Shown in pieces: positions 51,621 to 61,289 of a DNA stretch of 64,000 nt. Position 1 is the stretch's first letter, and each line of letters begins with the position of its first letter. The stretch comes from Mesobacillus jeotgali (GTDB lineage Bacteria > Bacillota > Bacilli > Bacillales > Cytobacillaceae): positions 4,335,353 through 4,399,352 of the forward strand of contig NZ_CP025025.1 in NCBI RefSeq assembly GCF_002874535.1, read 5' to 3'. The position numbers and the translations under genes were made by a program. The notes beneath the pieces were generated by a model, which made no database searches, was not told where the DNA came from, and was given only the letters and a program-made list of their open reading frames with translations.

Positions 51621-52469
51621 CTAAAATTCTCTTGTGTTAAACGTATCGCCTTGCTCAAGATTCCCAGCTTTATAACCTTTTTGGAACCAGCTTTTCCTTT
51701 GTTCTGACGTACCGTGGGTGAAACTTTCCGGAACGACATAGCCCTGGGACCGCTTCTGGATCGTGTCATCCCCGACCGCACTGGCCGCATTCATTGCTTC
51801 CTCAAGGTCTCCTTCTTCGACGACACCCATTCCCTGGGCATGATGAGCCCATACGCCTGCTAAATAATCGGCTTGCAGCTCAAAACGGACTTGATATTTA
51901 TTGAATTCTGTCTGGTCCAGACGACCACGCAGTGAATTCAGTTTATCTGTCGTTCCCAGTAAAGTCTGAACATGGTGGCCTACTTCATGCGCGACAACAT
52001 AAGCCATTGCAAAATCACCAGGTGCCTGGAACTTTGTTTGAAGCTCATCGTAGAAACTAAGATCAATATAGAGTTTTTGATCACCCGGACAATAAAACGG
52101 TCCTACCTGCGAGCCCGCCATTCCACAGGCAGACTGGACACTTCCTGAGTATAAAACAAGGGTTGGTTCCTGATATTCCATTCCTTCTTCCGCGAATACC
52201 TTTGTCCATACTTCCTCTGTGTCAGCAAGGACCACTGAAACAAATTGGGCAAGCTCCTCTTCTTCTGCTGTCTGCTCATAAGGAGCAGGAGACTGGTTCC
52301 CGCCATTAGTCATATTGTTGACGACATCCCCCATATCGCCTCCGCCAAGGAATGTCATGATCACTAATAGGATGATGCCGCCTAGGCCGCCGCCCATGAG
52401 CATGCCTCCGCCGCCCATCCCTCTTCTATCTTCCACATTGCTGCTTGCTCTTCTGCCTTTCCACTGCAT
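51621..52469 (-). CDS. Membrane-anchored neutral zinc metallopeptidase (YpfJ/KPN_02809 family)
   Basis: The 282-residue protein has a Gly/Met-rich N-terminus and one membrane helix (about 29-42). A peptidase-like domain follows with HEVGHH at residues 161-166 and the conserved FELQADYLAGVWAHH and GTSEQRKSWFQKG stretches. It matches the YpfJ neutral zinc metallopeptidase family, whose substrate is unknown. GGAAGGAG precedes ATG 52469. About 480 bp upstream is taken up by array I and a terminator. Confidence 0.88.
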   Translation of the reverse strand: MQWKGRRASSNVEDRRGMGGGGMLMGGGLGGIILLVIMTFLGGGDMGDVVNNMTNGGNQSPAPYEQTAEEEELAQFVSVVLADTEEVWTKVFAEEGMEYQEPTLVLYSGSVQSACGMAGSQVGPFYCPGDQKLYIDLSFYDELQTKFQAPGDFAMAYVVAHEVGHHVQTLLGTTDKLNSLRGRLDQTEFNKYQVRFELQADYLAGVWAHHAQGMGVVEEGDLEEAMNAASAVGDDTIQKRSQGYVVPESFTHGTSEQRKSWFQKGYKAGNLEQGDTFNTREF

Positions 52470-52645
52470 GATGTTGGCTCCTTCCTGCTATATACTAAAC
52501 ACTGATAAAAAATTTTATGGATGTCCTTAGTGTTATACCCGCATATAAGCGATATATTTGCCTTTCTGTGAATATTTTTTTGGTAAGTCAATTACTGCTT
52601 TTACCTAGTAGCGTACGGTCATTACCCGCTTTCAATACACTTGCA

Positions 52646-52880
52646 CATTTGGAATCAATCAAAAGCATTCATTGCCTTTTTCTTAGCCTTACGCTTTCAT
52701 TTCGGGTAATGCAGGGTCTTCCCTTTTACATTATTCATACTTTTCAGCTCATTTCGGGCATTGCAGAGCCGGTCCTTTTACACTTTTCCTACTTTCCAGC
52801 TCATTTCAGGCAACGCAGAGCCGGTCCTTTTACCTTATCCCTACTTTTCAGCTTATTTCAGGCAATACAGGGGCTGAATA
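52646..52880 (-). repeat. 52-bp tandem intergenic array, CATTTCGGGCA type (array I)
   Basis: Units start at 52646, 52698, 52750, 52802 and 52854, exactly 52 bp apart. Three middle units share CATTTCGGG/CAGG, then GCAGAGCCGGTCCTTTTA and a CTACTTTTCAGCT end; the outer two are degenerate. No clear internal hairpin is seen, unlike arrays G and H. It follows the terminator of the flavoprotein gene on the minus strand. Confidence 0.85.
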
Positions 52881-52896
52881 CAGTCCTCCAACACAC

Positions 52897-52947
52897 AAAA
52901 AAGCAAGCAAAGCACCTTCATTCAAAGGTTCTCCTGCTTGCTTTTTT
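52897..52947 (-). terminator. Terminator of the flavoprotein gene
   Basis: AAAAAAGCAAGCA (52897-52909) pairs with TGCTTGCTTTTTT (52935-52947), with an inner ACCTT/AAGGT pair. Both sides have strong A/T tracts. Confidence 0.85.
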
Positions 52948-52953
52948 CATTGC

Positions 52954-54081
52954 CTAGGAAATATTATCGCTGATGGCTCCTGAGACATCGTACTGCTCGA
53001 GGTCTAGTTCGACGTCTTCGCCTGCTGCCAGTTTGGCGAGCTGGGCTCCAAGATATGGTCCGACTGTTAGACCCGAAGCGCCCAGTCCATTTGCCATGTA
53101 TAGGTTATCAAAGCCTGGAACGGCACCAATAATCGGAAGGAAATTCGGTGCAACCGGGCGGAATCCCACTTTTGTTTCGAGATAGGTTGCATCAGCCAGA
53201 CCCGGAGCGACCGTTAATCCTTTATCGATGATTTCATGCATGCCCCCAAGAGTCGGGCGGGAGTCAAATCCCTTCTCATCTTCATGTGTTGCCCCGATAA
53301 CCACCCTTCCTTCATCAAACGCAAGAATGTACTGGTTATTCGGCGGCATGACGACTGGCCAGCTGCCGGTCTCTTTATCCTCAAGCATAAGATGGATGAT
53401 TTGCGCTTTTTGAGGAGAGATGCTGAGTTGCATTCCCAGCGGTTTCAGCAACTCAGGTGCCCATGCCCCAGCGGTTATGATGATGCTGTCAGCTTCATAT
53501 CTCGTATCTCCTGCTTTAACACCTGTCACTTTCCCGTTAGACCACTCTAATTGGGCATCTCCCTTTACCATGGAAGCTCCATGTTTTTGCGAAGCATTCA
53601 GAAGAGCATCTCGAAGTAACCGTCCATTTACCCGGGCCCCACCGCTTACATATACAGAAGAATACTCTTTCGATAATGATGGGAAAAGTCCATTTGTTTC
53701 ATGATGATCCAGCTGCCTGATTTCACCTATTTCAGGTGCATCTTCTCGTCTCTTAGTCGCTCTTTCTTCCATTTTCATAAGTTTTCCCTGATCATGATGG
53801 AGGCTGATGGCACCTACGCGCTGATAACCTGTTTCCAACTCGCCGTCCTCTTCAAGCTGCTTAATCAATGACGGGTAAAAAGCCGCCCCATTCTTTGCAA
53901 GGAAATACCAGGCCTTATTCCTGCGCTGAGTCAGCCAGGGACAAATAATTCCAGCTGCTGCATCTGTCGCTTGCCCTGGTTCTCCACGGTCAATGATCGT
54001 TACATTCTTACCTTGCTTTGCTAAGTGATAGGCAGTGGAAGCGCCTAATATTCCTGCGCCAATGACTACATATTTTTTCAT
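52954..54081 (-). CDS. FAD-dependent amine/amino-acid oxidoreductase (DAO family)
   Basis: The 375-residue protein has an N-terminal FAD site (VVIGAGILGASTAYHLAKQG) and a C-terminal GLGASGLTVGPYLG segment as in glycine/D-amino-acid oxidases. It resembles B. subtilis YurR. The substrate is unknown. AAAAGGTG precedes ATG 54081, divergent from the MFS gene. Confidence 0.87.
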   Translation of the reverse strand: MKKYVVIGAGILGASTAYHLAKQGKNVTIIDRGEPGQATDAAAGIICPWLTQRRNKAWYFLAKNGAAFYPSLIKQLEEDGELETGYQRVGAISLHHDQGKLMKMEERATKRREDAPEIGEIRQLDHHETNGLFPSLSKEYSSVYVSGGARVNGRLLRDALLNASQKHGASMVKGDAQLEWSNGKVTGVKAGDTRYEADSIIITAGAWAPELLKPLGMQLSISPQKAQIIHLMLEDKETGSWPVVMPPNNQYILAFDEGRVVIGATHEDEKGFDSRPTLGGMHEIIDKGLTVAPGLADATYLETKVGFRPVAPNFLPIIGAVPGFDNLYMANGLGASGLTVGPYLGAQLAKLAAGEDVELDLEQYDVSGAISDNIS

Positions 54082-54430
54082 AATTACACCTTTTCATAAA
54101 AGATTCTTGATTTCATTTTACAGAAGTTTATCGACAGACTCAAAGAAGGGTATACCCTTTTGCGATCTCCTCCTCATTCAAACTTTAATAGCCTTAACGC
54201 AGTACTAGAGATTTTATTAAATTCTTTGCTGATGCCTAGAAGTAATTAAATAATCTTCCTGCAAAAATCTAACTTTTGAATTATATAACTCAAAAATCCA
54301 TATGCTAAGCCATTAGATAGTTGAAAGAAAGTTTCCACTCTCGAAAAGTAATCTTCGCTATACCTCTGGGGTTTCTGATATAATTTTTATTATTGTGTAC
54401 ATACAGCAATGATACTGTTGAAATAATGGA
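54082..54430. promoter_or_regulatory. Divergent promoter region
   Basis: About 350 bp hold no gene. On the plus strand an extended -10, TGATATAAT (54376-54384 area), points to the MFS gene, with a start near 54391 and only a weak -35. No clear promoter was picked for the flavoprotein gene on the other strand, and no palindromic operator stood out. Confidence 0.55.
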
Positions 54431-54442
54431 GTGAAAATAAAG

Positions 54443-55615
54443 ATGAATACCAAAAAGGCTTTGCCTATTTTATTTTTAGTCATGTTTCTCGTAATGGTCG
54501 GCTTTGGAATCATCATTCCGGTCATCCCTTTTTACGCAGAAGAAATCGGGGCAACACCTACTCAATTAGGTTTATTGATGGCGGTCTACTCCTTGATGCA
54601 GTTCTTATTTGCTCCAATGTGGGGTCGTATTTCCGACAGGATTGGCAGGAAGCCTGTCATCATGATCGGAATACTGGGTCTGTCCCTTTCCTTCTTCTTG
54701 ATGGCACTTTCCACAGAGCTTTGGATGCTGTTTGCTGCCAGAATCATCGGAGGTTTCTTGTCGTCGGCTAATATGCCAACTGTCATGGCCTATGTAGCGG
54801 ATATCACATCTGAGGAAGATCGCGGAAAGGGCATGGGAATCATCGGCGCTTCAGTTGGACTTGGATTTATTTTTGGTCCGGCAATCGGCGGTGTTTTCTC
54901 TCAATCAAGCCTGAATACACCTTTTTATCTTGCAGGAGCAACTTCATTGGTTACATTCTTATTCGTTACTTTTGTATTAAAAGAGTCGCTTTCAGCTGAA
55001 CAGCGAAGCAATCAGGATAAGGAGAAAACTTCATTACTGAAAGCTTTGAATGGACCACTTTCCATGCTGTTCCTGCTTCAATTGTTCGTTTCACTTTCTT
55101 TGGCCGGACTGGAGGCAACATTTGCTTATTTTGCTGCTGAAAAAGCAGGGCTTGGATCCGTGGAATTAGGATATATTTTCATGATCATGGGACTTGCAGG
55201 TGCTGTCGTACAAGGTGGATTAGTCGGCAGATTGACTAAAAAGCTTGGCGAGGGTGTGGTCATCCAGCTGGGCATCATCATTTCTGCGGCAGGCTTTGGA
55301 TTGATTCTCCTGACAGAAGGTTTTGGGACCGCCGCGTTGTTCCTGACGATTTTTGGAATAGGAAATGGGTTGATTCGCCCAAGTGTATCGTCATTACTGA
55401 CTAAAAAGTCGACAACAGGGCATGGCGGGACAACTGGATTGCTTTCTTCCTTCGATTCACTCGGCAGGATCATTGGACCTCCATTAGGCGGATGGCTGTT
55501 CTCGATCGCTATTGGAATGCCATATATTTCGGGGATTGTTTTATCAATGGTTGCCCTGATTCTATACCAATTCTATCAAGCACGAACAAAAACATCCCAT
55601 TCGTTAGACCAATAA
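54443..55615 (+). CDS. MFS drug exporter (TetA/Blt-like)
   Basis: The 390-residue 12-helix protein has the MFS loop motif GRISDRIGRKP after helix 2 and the antiporter motif C-like GASVGLGFIFGPAIGG in helix 5, the signature of drug/H+ antiporters. The substrate is unknown. ATG 54443 follows GGAGTG; a GTG at 54431 overlaps that site. Confidence 0.86.
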   Translation: MNTKKALPILFLVMFLVMVGFGIIIPVIPFYAEEIGATPTQLGLLMAVYSLMQFLFAPMWGRISDRIGRKPVIMIGILGLSLSFFLMALSTELWMLFAARIIGGFLSSANMPTVMAYVADITSEEDRGKGMGIIGASVGLGFIFGPAIGGVFSQSSLNTPFYLAGATSLVTFLFVTFVLKESLSAEQRSNQDKEKTSLLKALNGPLSMLFLLQLFVSLSLAGLEATFAYFAAEKAGLGSVELGYIFMIMGLAGAVVQGGLVGRLTKKLGEGVVIQLGIIISAAGFGLILLTEGFGTAALFLTIFGIGNGLIRPSVSSLLTKKSTTGHGGTTGLLSSFDSLGRIIGPPLGGWLFSIAIGMPYISGIVLSMVALILYQFYQARTKTSHSLDQ

Positions 55616-55670
55616 AGAAAGCGCTCAAGCTGGACAATTGAATTGATTTTATGGTTTTTTTCTTACAAAC

Positions 55671-55701
55671 AGGAGGATGGCTTATTCGCCATCCTCCTTT
55701 T
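55671..55701. terminator. Bidirectional terminator
   Basis: AGGAGGATGGC (55671-55681) pairs with GCCATCCTCCT (55688-55698) and is followed by TTT. It lies between the convergent MFS and kinase genes. Confidence 0.88.
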
Positions 55702-55722
55702 ATTTACTGTTATTCCACCTGC

Positions 55723-57348
55723 TTAATTCGTTAAGGGTAGTTTTATTTCAACTAAGGTCCCATTGTTTAGCTTACTATGATAGGAAATCGTACCATTGTG
55801 CTGTTTAATGATCTTATGGCAAATCATCAACCCAAGCCCCGTCCCTTTCTCCTTCAATGTGTAAAATGGCTCTCCTAAGCGTGGAAGTAATTCTTCCGGA
55901 ATTCCGCAACCTTCATCTTGAACAGAAATAATACATTCACCATCTATCCCTTTTTGCAGTTTTATATCAATATTTCCGCCGTTCGGCATGGCCTCCATAG
56001 CATTCTTAAAAATATTCAGGATCACCTGCTTAATCTGGTTTTTCTCACAAGTTATGAAGAAATCTGTACCCAGATAACTTCGGCTGAATTGTATATTTTT
56101 CATATTCGCTTGCGGGGATAAGAATTCGACTGTATGATCGATCAAATCACACAGGTTGGCCCTGTTAAGCTGGATGGCCTGCGGCTTTCCTAAAGAAAGC
56201 ATTTCACTTGTGATTGTTTCGATTCTTTCTAGTTCGCTTAGAAGCAGGTTGTTAATTTCATTCGAACTGTTATCTTGTCGATACAGTTGGACAAATCCCT
56301 TTATTGTCGTAAGAGGATTCCGTATTTCATGGGCTACACCTGCTGCCAATTCCCCCACAATCGATAGCTTTTCGGATTGCAAAAGAATTTCTTCCGCTTT
56401 TTTGCGCTCTGAAATATCCCGGCTTATTATAACAATGTGCTCGATTGTTTGAGACTCATCCATAACAGGCATGCAGCGGGATTCAAAATCAATCCATTTT
56501 CCATTAATATGCTGGAAGCGGAACTCTACTGGCAGTGATTCTTTATTTTTTATGATCTTTGCTATTGTTTCCCTGAAATTCACAACGTCAGACGGATGAA
56601 TCAACTTACATAATTCTATTTCTTCAAGCTCTGGAACCTTGTATCCCAACGCCAGCTCATGAGAAGGAGAGAAGTAACTGATTGAGTGCTCTTTATCCAT
56701 TACCATGATGAGATCTGATGTATTCTCAGCTATGAGACGATACTTTGATTCACTTTCCTCAAGCGTCTGCTCCATCCGCTTTCGTTCCTGGATGATTCTA
56801 TATAACTTTTCATATGATTCTATTAATATACCACCAAAAAGAACTCCTATTGAAACAAACAGTAAATATTGGAGGTGAAAAACTGGATTGTCTCTAATTA
56901 CGTTTAAAACGATCGGTACAGTAATAATATAAGTGACTATGTAAGAACACAGTAAAATTATGTATCGTCTGACTGGTTTAAAATGTGTGGTAAATTTGTG
57001 AATTACAATTAAAACGGTCATGACTATTAACCAGCCAACTATTGCCGGAAACCAGTTTTCAGATATCATTAACCTGGACGCCAATGCAAAGCTGCTGGCA
57101 ATCATGCCTGGGCCTGGCCCAAGATAAGCAAAGACCAAAATAATAACAGCGTAACGGATATCATATGAATATCCTTGATCCTGGAAAGATAAGCTAACGA
57201 GCACGGAGGAAACAATTCCCGCATATATTCCTGCCCAAATCCGCAGCTGCTTGAGTGGCTTAAGATTCAAATAAGAACGGATTACTAAAGGGGTACTGAC
57301 CAATAAAGAAAGCATAGAGAGGTTTATGATGTAATCTATTAGAATCAA
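55723..57348 (-). CDS. PAS-domain sensor histidine kinase, sporulation-kinase-like
   Basis: The 541-residue protein has five to six N-terminal helices of the 5TM-LYT type (DIRYAVIILVFAYLGPGPGM). A PAS domain (about 200-310) and HisKA with AGVAHEIRNPLTTIKGFVQLY follow, then HATPase (GCGIPEELLPRLGEPFYT, GTGLGLMICHKII). The kinase core matches the KinA-E group feeding the Spo0A phosphorelay. No response regulator is encoded beside it, as expected for such orphan kinases. The start is TTG 57348 behind GGGAG. Confidence 0.85.
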   Translation of the reverse strand: MILIDYIINLSMLSLLVSTPLVIRSYLNLKPLKQLRIWAGIYAGIVSSVLVSLSFQDQGYSYDIRYAVIILVFAYLGPGPGMIASSFALASRLMISENWFPAIVGWLIVMTVLIVIHKFTTHFKPVRRYIILLCSYIVTYIITVPIVLNVIRDNPVFHLQYLLFVSIGVLFGGILIESYEKLYRIIQERKRMEQTLEESESKYRLIAENTSDLIMVMDKEHSISYFSPSHELALGYKVPELEEIELCKLIHPSDVVNFRETIAKIIKNKESLPVEFRFQHINGKWIDFESRCMPVMDESQTIEHIVIISRDISERKKAEEILLQSEKLSIVGELAAGVAHEIRNPLTTIKGFVQLYRQDNSSNEINNLLLSELERIETITSEMLSLGKPQAIQLNRANLCDLIDHTVEFLSPQANMKNIQFSRSYLGTDFFITCEKNQIKQVILNIFKNAMEAMPNGGNIDIKLQKGIDGECIISVQDEGCGIPEELLPRLGEPFYTLKEKGTGLGLMICHKIIKQHNGTISYHSKLNNGTLVEIKLPLTN

Positions 57349-57529
57349 CTGGCTCCCACCTAAAAAAATTGCAATTTATTAATTATCATAAACCAGAGAA
57401 AACACCTTTTCCATAGTATTTAATACAATTAATCCTTTATTATTTTTAAAATTTTTTAAATAATTAAACTTTAACTTAAATTACTTCGAATATCGTAGTA
57501 ATATTAACTTATAAAAGGAGGAGATAAAT

Positions 57530-59347
57530 TTGACTAAAACGATTGAAAAGCGCCTTGTCCGTTCTGAAGTCCCTGTTGATTTGACTTGGAATCTGGATGA
57601 TTTATTCCAATCTGACCAAGAATGGGAAACGGCATTGAAAGAGATTGAAGATGACGTCAAAAAATTCAAAGACTTTAAAGGTAGCTTACATACAGGTTCA
57701 AAGGCCTTGCTGGAATGCCTTACTGCTCAGGAAGAATTAACGAAAAAGTTGGTCAAAGTCCGTACATACGCAAACTTGAAGCAATCTGCTGATGGTACCG
57801 ACCCAGTGAATCAGGCAAATTCAGCTAAGATAGCAGCCAGTGGTACTCGAGCTTTGTCTGCTCTATCATTTATTTCATCTGAAATACTGGAATTGGAGGA
57901 TGGAAAAGTCGAAGAGTTCCTTCAGGAAGAGCCTCGCCTTGAACCCTTCAGAAAGAGCCTAACAGAGCTTCTGGAAACGAAGGAGCATAAGTTATCGCCT
58001 GAAACAGAAGAAGTACTAGCTGCGCTTGGAGAAGTCCATTCTGCTCCTTACAATGTTTATGGAATGGCTAAGCTTGCCGACATGCAGTTTTCTTCAATAC
58101 AGGATGAAGAGGGAAATGAACTCCCAGTCTCTTTCGCATTATTCGAGAGCCGCTATGAATTTTCTCCAGACACATATGTGCGCAGAAAAGCATATGGATC
58201 CTTTGTCTCGACACTAAAACAATATCAAAATACGATCGCAGCAACCTATGCAACTGAGGTTAAAAAACAGGTTACTCTTGCAAAGCTGCGAAATTATGAA
58301 TCAGTTACACATATGCTTCTTGAATCACAGCAGGTAACACCGGAGATGTACCACAACCAAATCGATATCATCTATAAAGAACTGGCACCGCATATGCGAC
58401 GCTTTGCTGAATTAAAGAAAAAGGTATTAGGCCTGGACAAAATGATGTTCTGTGACTTGAAGGCTCCATTTGACCCGGAATTTGACCCGGAAATCACTTA
58501 TGAGGAGGCTCGCGAGGTCATTACAGAATCTTTAAAAGTAATGGGCCCTGATTATACAGCCATGATTGAAAAAGGCTTTGAAGAGAGATGGGTGGACCTT
58601 GCAGATAATGTCGGCAAATCAACAGGAGCATTCTGCTCAAGCCCATATGGATCACATCCATATATCCTGATTACATGGGCAGACAATATGCGCGGCTGCT
58701 TCACGCTTGCCCATGAGTTCGGCCATGCCGGACATTTTTTCCTGGCGAACCAAAACCAGCGCATCATGAACGTCCGCCCTTCAATGTATTTCATCGAGGC
58801 TCCATCTACGATGAATGAAATGCTTCTCGCCCAGCATCTTCTCGAAAAAAATAAAGATGATGCGCAAATGAGTCGCTGGGTCATTCTGCAGCTATTAGGA
58901 ACGTACTATCATAACTTTGTCACTCATCTGCTTGAGGCAGAATACCAGCGTCGTGTATACGCTCATGCTGAAGCCGGCAAAGCCCTGACAGCAAAAACAC
59001 TTACTGACATCAAAACTGACGTCCTAAAAGGCTTCTGGGGGGATACAGTGGAAATCGATGAAGGAGCCGGCTTGACTTGGATGCGCCAGCCTCACTACTA
59101 CATGGGCTTGTATCCATACACCTACTCTGCAGGTTTGACCGCATCGACGGCCGTATCACAGCTGATCCAGGAAGAAGGCCAGCCTGCTGTAGACCGCTGG
59201 CTTGAGGTGCTCCGCGCGGGCGGCACCATGAAGCCGCTTGAGTTGCTGAAGCATGCGGGACTGGATATGTCAACACCGGAACCAGTTCGAAAAGCTGTTT
59301 CATATGTAGGCTCATTGATTGACGAATTAGAGCAATCTTATCAATAA
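57530..59347 (+). CDS. pepF: Oligoendopeptidase F
   Basis: The 605-residue cytoplasmic M3B zinc peptidase has HEFGHAGH at residue 395 onward and a C-terminal Glu-containing segment (EAPSTMNEMLLAQHLL) supplying the third zinc ligand. It cuts peptides of about 7-17 residues. Length is typical. The start is TTG 57530, seven bases after GGAGGAG. Confidence 0.95.
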   Translation: MTKTIEKRLVRSEVPVDLTWNLDDLFQSDQEWETALKEIEDDVKKFKDFKGSLHTGSKALLECLTAQEELTKKLVKVRTYANLKQSADGTDPVNQANSAKIAASGTRALSALSFISSEILELEDGKVEEFLQEEPRLEPFRKSLTELLETKEHKLSPETEEVLAALGEVHSAPYNVYGMAKLADMQFSSIQDEEGNELPVSFALFESRYEFSPDTYVRRKAYGSFVSTLKQYQNTIAATYATEVKKQVTLAKLRNYESVTHMLLESQQVTPEMYHNQIDIIYKELAPHMRRFAELKKKVLGLDKMMFCDLKAPFDPEFDPEITYEEAREVITESLKVMGPDYTAMIEKGFEERWVDLADNVGKSTGAFCSSPYGSHPYILITWADNMRGCFTLAHEFGHAGHFFLANQNQRIMNVRPSMYFIEAPSTMNEMLLAQHLLEKNKDDAQMSRWVILQLLGTYYHNFVTHLLEAEYQRRVYAHAEAGKALTAKTLTDIKTDVLKGFWGDTVEIDEGAGLTWMRQPHYYMGLYPYTYSAGLTASTAVSQLIQEEGQPAVDRWLEVLRAGGTMKPLELLKHAGLDMSTPEPVRKAVSYVGSLIDELEQSYQ

Positions 59348-59350
59348 ATT

Positions 59351-59388
59351 AAAGAACCCATGGGCTGTGTTGCACCCATGGGTTCTTT
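59351..59388. terminator. Bidirectional terminator
   Basis: AAAGAACCCATGGG (59351-59364) pairs perfectly with CCCATGGGTTCTTT (59375-59388). It lies between convergent pepF and the parR-like gene. Confidence 0.92.
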
Positions 59389-59392
59389 CTGG

Positions 59393-59986
59393 TTATTTAT
59401 TCATTTTTGCAAGGAAATCTCCAAGAAGATCGTCCAAATCCTCTTCCTTCTCTTCGGTTGCCTCTTCTGTTTTGTCAGCTTGCTCAATTGACTCCCAGAC
59501 AAATGAATCAAGGTCATCATCCATTGAATCGTTTTCAGTCGTTGAAGCAGTCTCTTCAATTATCGGTGAATCCTCTGCTGCAATAATCGGTGGGAAATCC
59601 ATTTCCTCTTCCTGAAGGTACAGGGCTTCATCTATTTCTGTTGACTTACTGTTCAAAGATGCAAGCAGTGCCGTTGCCCGTATTGGGTCTGTCAGCAGAT
59701 GATACACGATATTGCCCAGCAAAGCTTCTGAATGCTCATGCTTGATCCAATCCCGTTGCGATTTGCTGAGATTGCGCGGGAGAGGGATAGTAATCGTTTC
59801 GCGTTCCCTGGAATATGAATTCCCCACACCCTGCAAGACAAAATCAGCAATCTTGCTCGAGAAATTTCTTCTCTCGGTTTCTTTTAATTTTTGAAGATGT
59901 CTCAAGATATGGTCTGGTGTATCAGATGGGATCCGGAACGATAGTGCCTGTCCTCTCTTAATCTCATTTGGGTTGGTTTTTTTCAT
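59393..59986 (-). CDS. ParR-like DNA-binding adaptor protein
   Basis: The 197-residue protein has an N-terminal ribbon-helix-helix-like segment (QALSFRIPSDTPDHILRHLQ then NFSSKIADFVLQGV, about 13-53) and a helical middle. A very acidic tail (about 130-197) ends in an amphipathic helix (DLDDLLGDFLAKMNK). This matches the plan of ParR: DNA binding at the N-terminus and a C-terminal tail that meets the ParM filament. It lies 14 bp after the parM-like gene, with its ribosome site AAGGTGA overlapping the parM stop. No sequence-level ParR match can be claimed by eye. Confidence 0.7.
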   Translation of the reverse strand: MKKTNPNEIKRGQALSFRIPSDTPDHILRHLQKLKETERRNFSSKIADFVLQGVGNSYSRERETITIPLPRNLSKSQRDWIKHEHSEALLGNIVYHLLTDPIRATALLASLNSKSTEIDEALYLQEEEMDFPPIIAAEDSPIIEETASTTENDSMDDDLDSFVWESIEQADKTEEATEEKEEDLDDLLGDFLAKMNK

Positions 59987-60000
59987 AAAATCACCTTATT

Positions 60001-61179
60001 TTAGCTTTTAACAGGTTCAGAAGCAGCTTTGCTGCTCTTCTCTGATTTCTTCACATAATCCATGATGAGCTTATAGTAAGCATTTGCCATCATCCAGATG
60101 CTCTCTTTTTCATCCTCGAAGAATTCAATGTTATAGCCATCAAGATTATTGTTTAATGTTTTAATATATTCTTTTAGAACCGTCGCGCCGCCGCCGACAA
60201 AATAGCAAATTTCAGTCTGTGAATTCTTGGCCCAGACATTGCGAAGCAGGCGGTATTGCTTTTTAGCCAGTTCGAGAAGGATACGGTCAGTGATATCGTG
60301 GACGCTCGTACGGCTTCCCTTTACCATGATGTGGTTGCGATCATTCTTGCGCGTGATGATTTCTACAACATCTGTTCGGCTGTCCAACTCCACGCCATGC
60401 TTGCTGCGGATTTCTTCCCTGATTTGCTCTAATGCCTCAGAAACACCGAGATTGAAGCCCTGTGCCTTATCATCATCGACATTGCGGTTCTTGATGACAG
60501 CGATATCTGTTGATAGGCCGCCGATATCCTGGATAAGGATTCTTCTGTCAATAAGGTCTTTATTGATGATTTTCAGGCTGTTGTCCATGACTAGATTGAT
60601 ATAAGCTGCGAAGCCTTCAGGGTAAACCTTCACTTCATCAAATTTGATATTAACTTTCAGACCCTGGTATTTAGGGGTAACAAGGAATTCTACCTGGTGT
60701 ACAGATCCTACAAGCTTAGAACGGTAGCCAGCATCTTTTCCTTCCTTGACTTCACGAAGCGGAAGGCCAGTACCCAGCGTATAATTCGCATCAATGACAT
60801 TCTTGCTTTTCGGAAAAACCTTTGCATTATCTTCGTTGACTGCATCTAATGCAAGAGTGGCAAACAACATAATCAATGTCTGATCTTCCTCGGACTTGCT
60901 GCTTCCAGGATCAAGTTCAGTAGCATTATCACTTTTAGTCGCCAGATTGCCGACACGATAAATAGCATTATTATCCTTCAGGGCAGGGGAGTGGACACGA
61001 ATATGAATTCCATCAAGAGGATCCTTCGTATCAAGCTCCTCAATACCGATTACAGGACGATCTTCTGTGTCCCTTGCAACGATATTAGGGATGTTCAACT
61101 CATTATCAAATTCTCCAAAAATAGCTTTAATAGAATCGTTACCAACATCAACAGCTGCAATTCTAGATTTCGTCGTCAT
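60001..61179 (-). CDS. ParM/StbA-family actin-like ATPase
   Basis: The 392-residue protein has the actin phosphate-1 loop at the start (IAAVDVGNDSIKAIFG) and phosphate-2 in RILIQDIGGLSTDIAVI. The adenosine motif lies in CYFVGGGATVLKEYI. ParM proteins form filaments that push DNA copies apart. Here the gene sits in an ordinary chromosomal setting between pepF and an efflux gene. It is followed by a ParR-like gene and preceded by a dense array of GTATAC-type sites. ATG 61179 follows AAAAGGA by nine bases; ATG 61188 touches that site. Confidence 0.88.
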   Translation of the reverse strand: MTTKSRIAAVDVGNDSIKAIFGEFDNELNIPNIVARDTEDRPVIGIEELDTKDPLDGIHIRVHSPALKDNNAIYRVGNLATKSDNATELDPGSSKSEEDQTLIMLFATLALDAVNEDNAKVFPKSKNVIDANYTLGTGLPLREVKEGKDAGYRSKLVGSVHQVEFLVTPKYQGLKVNIKFDEVKVYPEGFAAYINLVMDNSLKIINKDLIDRRILIQDIGGLSTDIAVIKNRNVDDDKAQGFNLGVSEALEQIREEIRSKHGVELDSRTDVVEIITRKNDRNHIMVKGSRTSVHDITDRILLELAKKQYRLLRNVWAKNSQTEICYFVGGGATVLKEYIKTLNNNLDGYNIEFFEDEKESIWMMANAYYKLIMDYVKKSEKSSKAASEPVKS

Positions 61180-61289
61180 TTCTATCATTCCTTTTCAATA
61201 ATCTAAGTTTATGTATACTCCCTTACTATTTTAAAGGTAAAGGTAAATAATAGATACTGCAAGAAAATCGAGTAAAAAGAAATATAAAT

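Noticed and set aside
52517-52957. 146-residue plus-strand frame
   Set aside because: It is mostly array I plus a terminator read as protein, with no family features.
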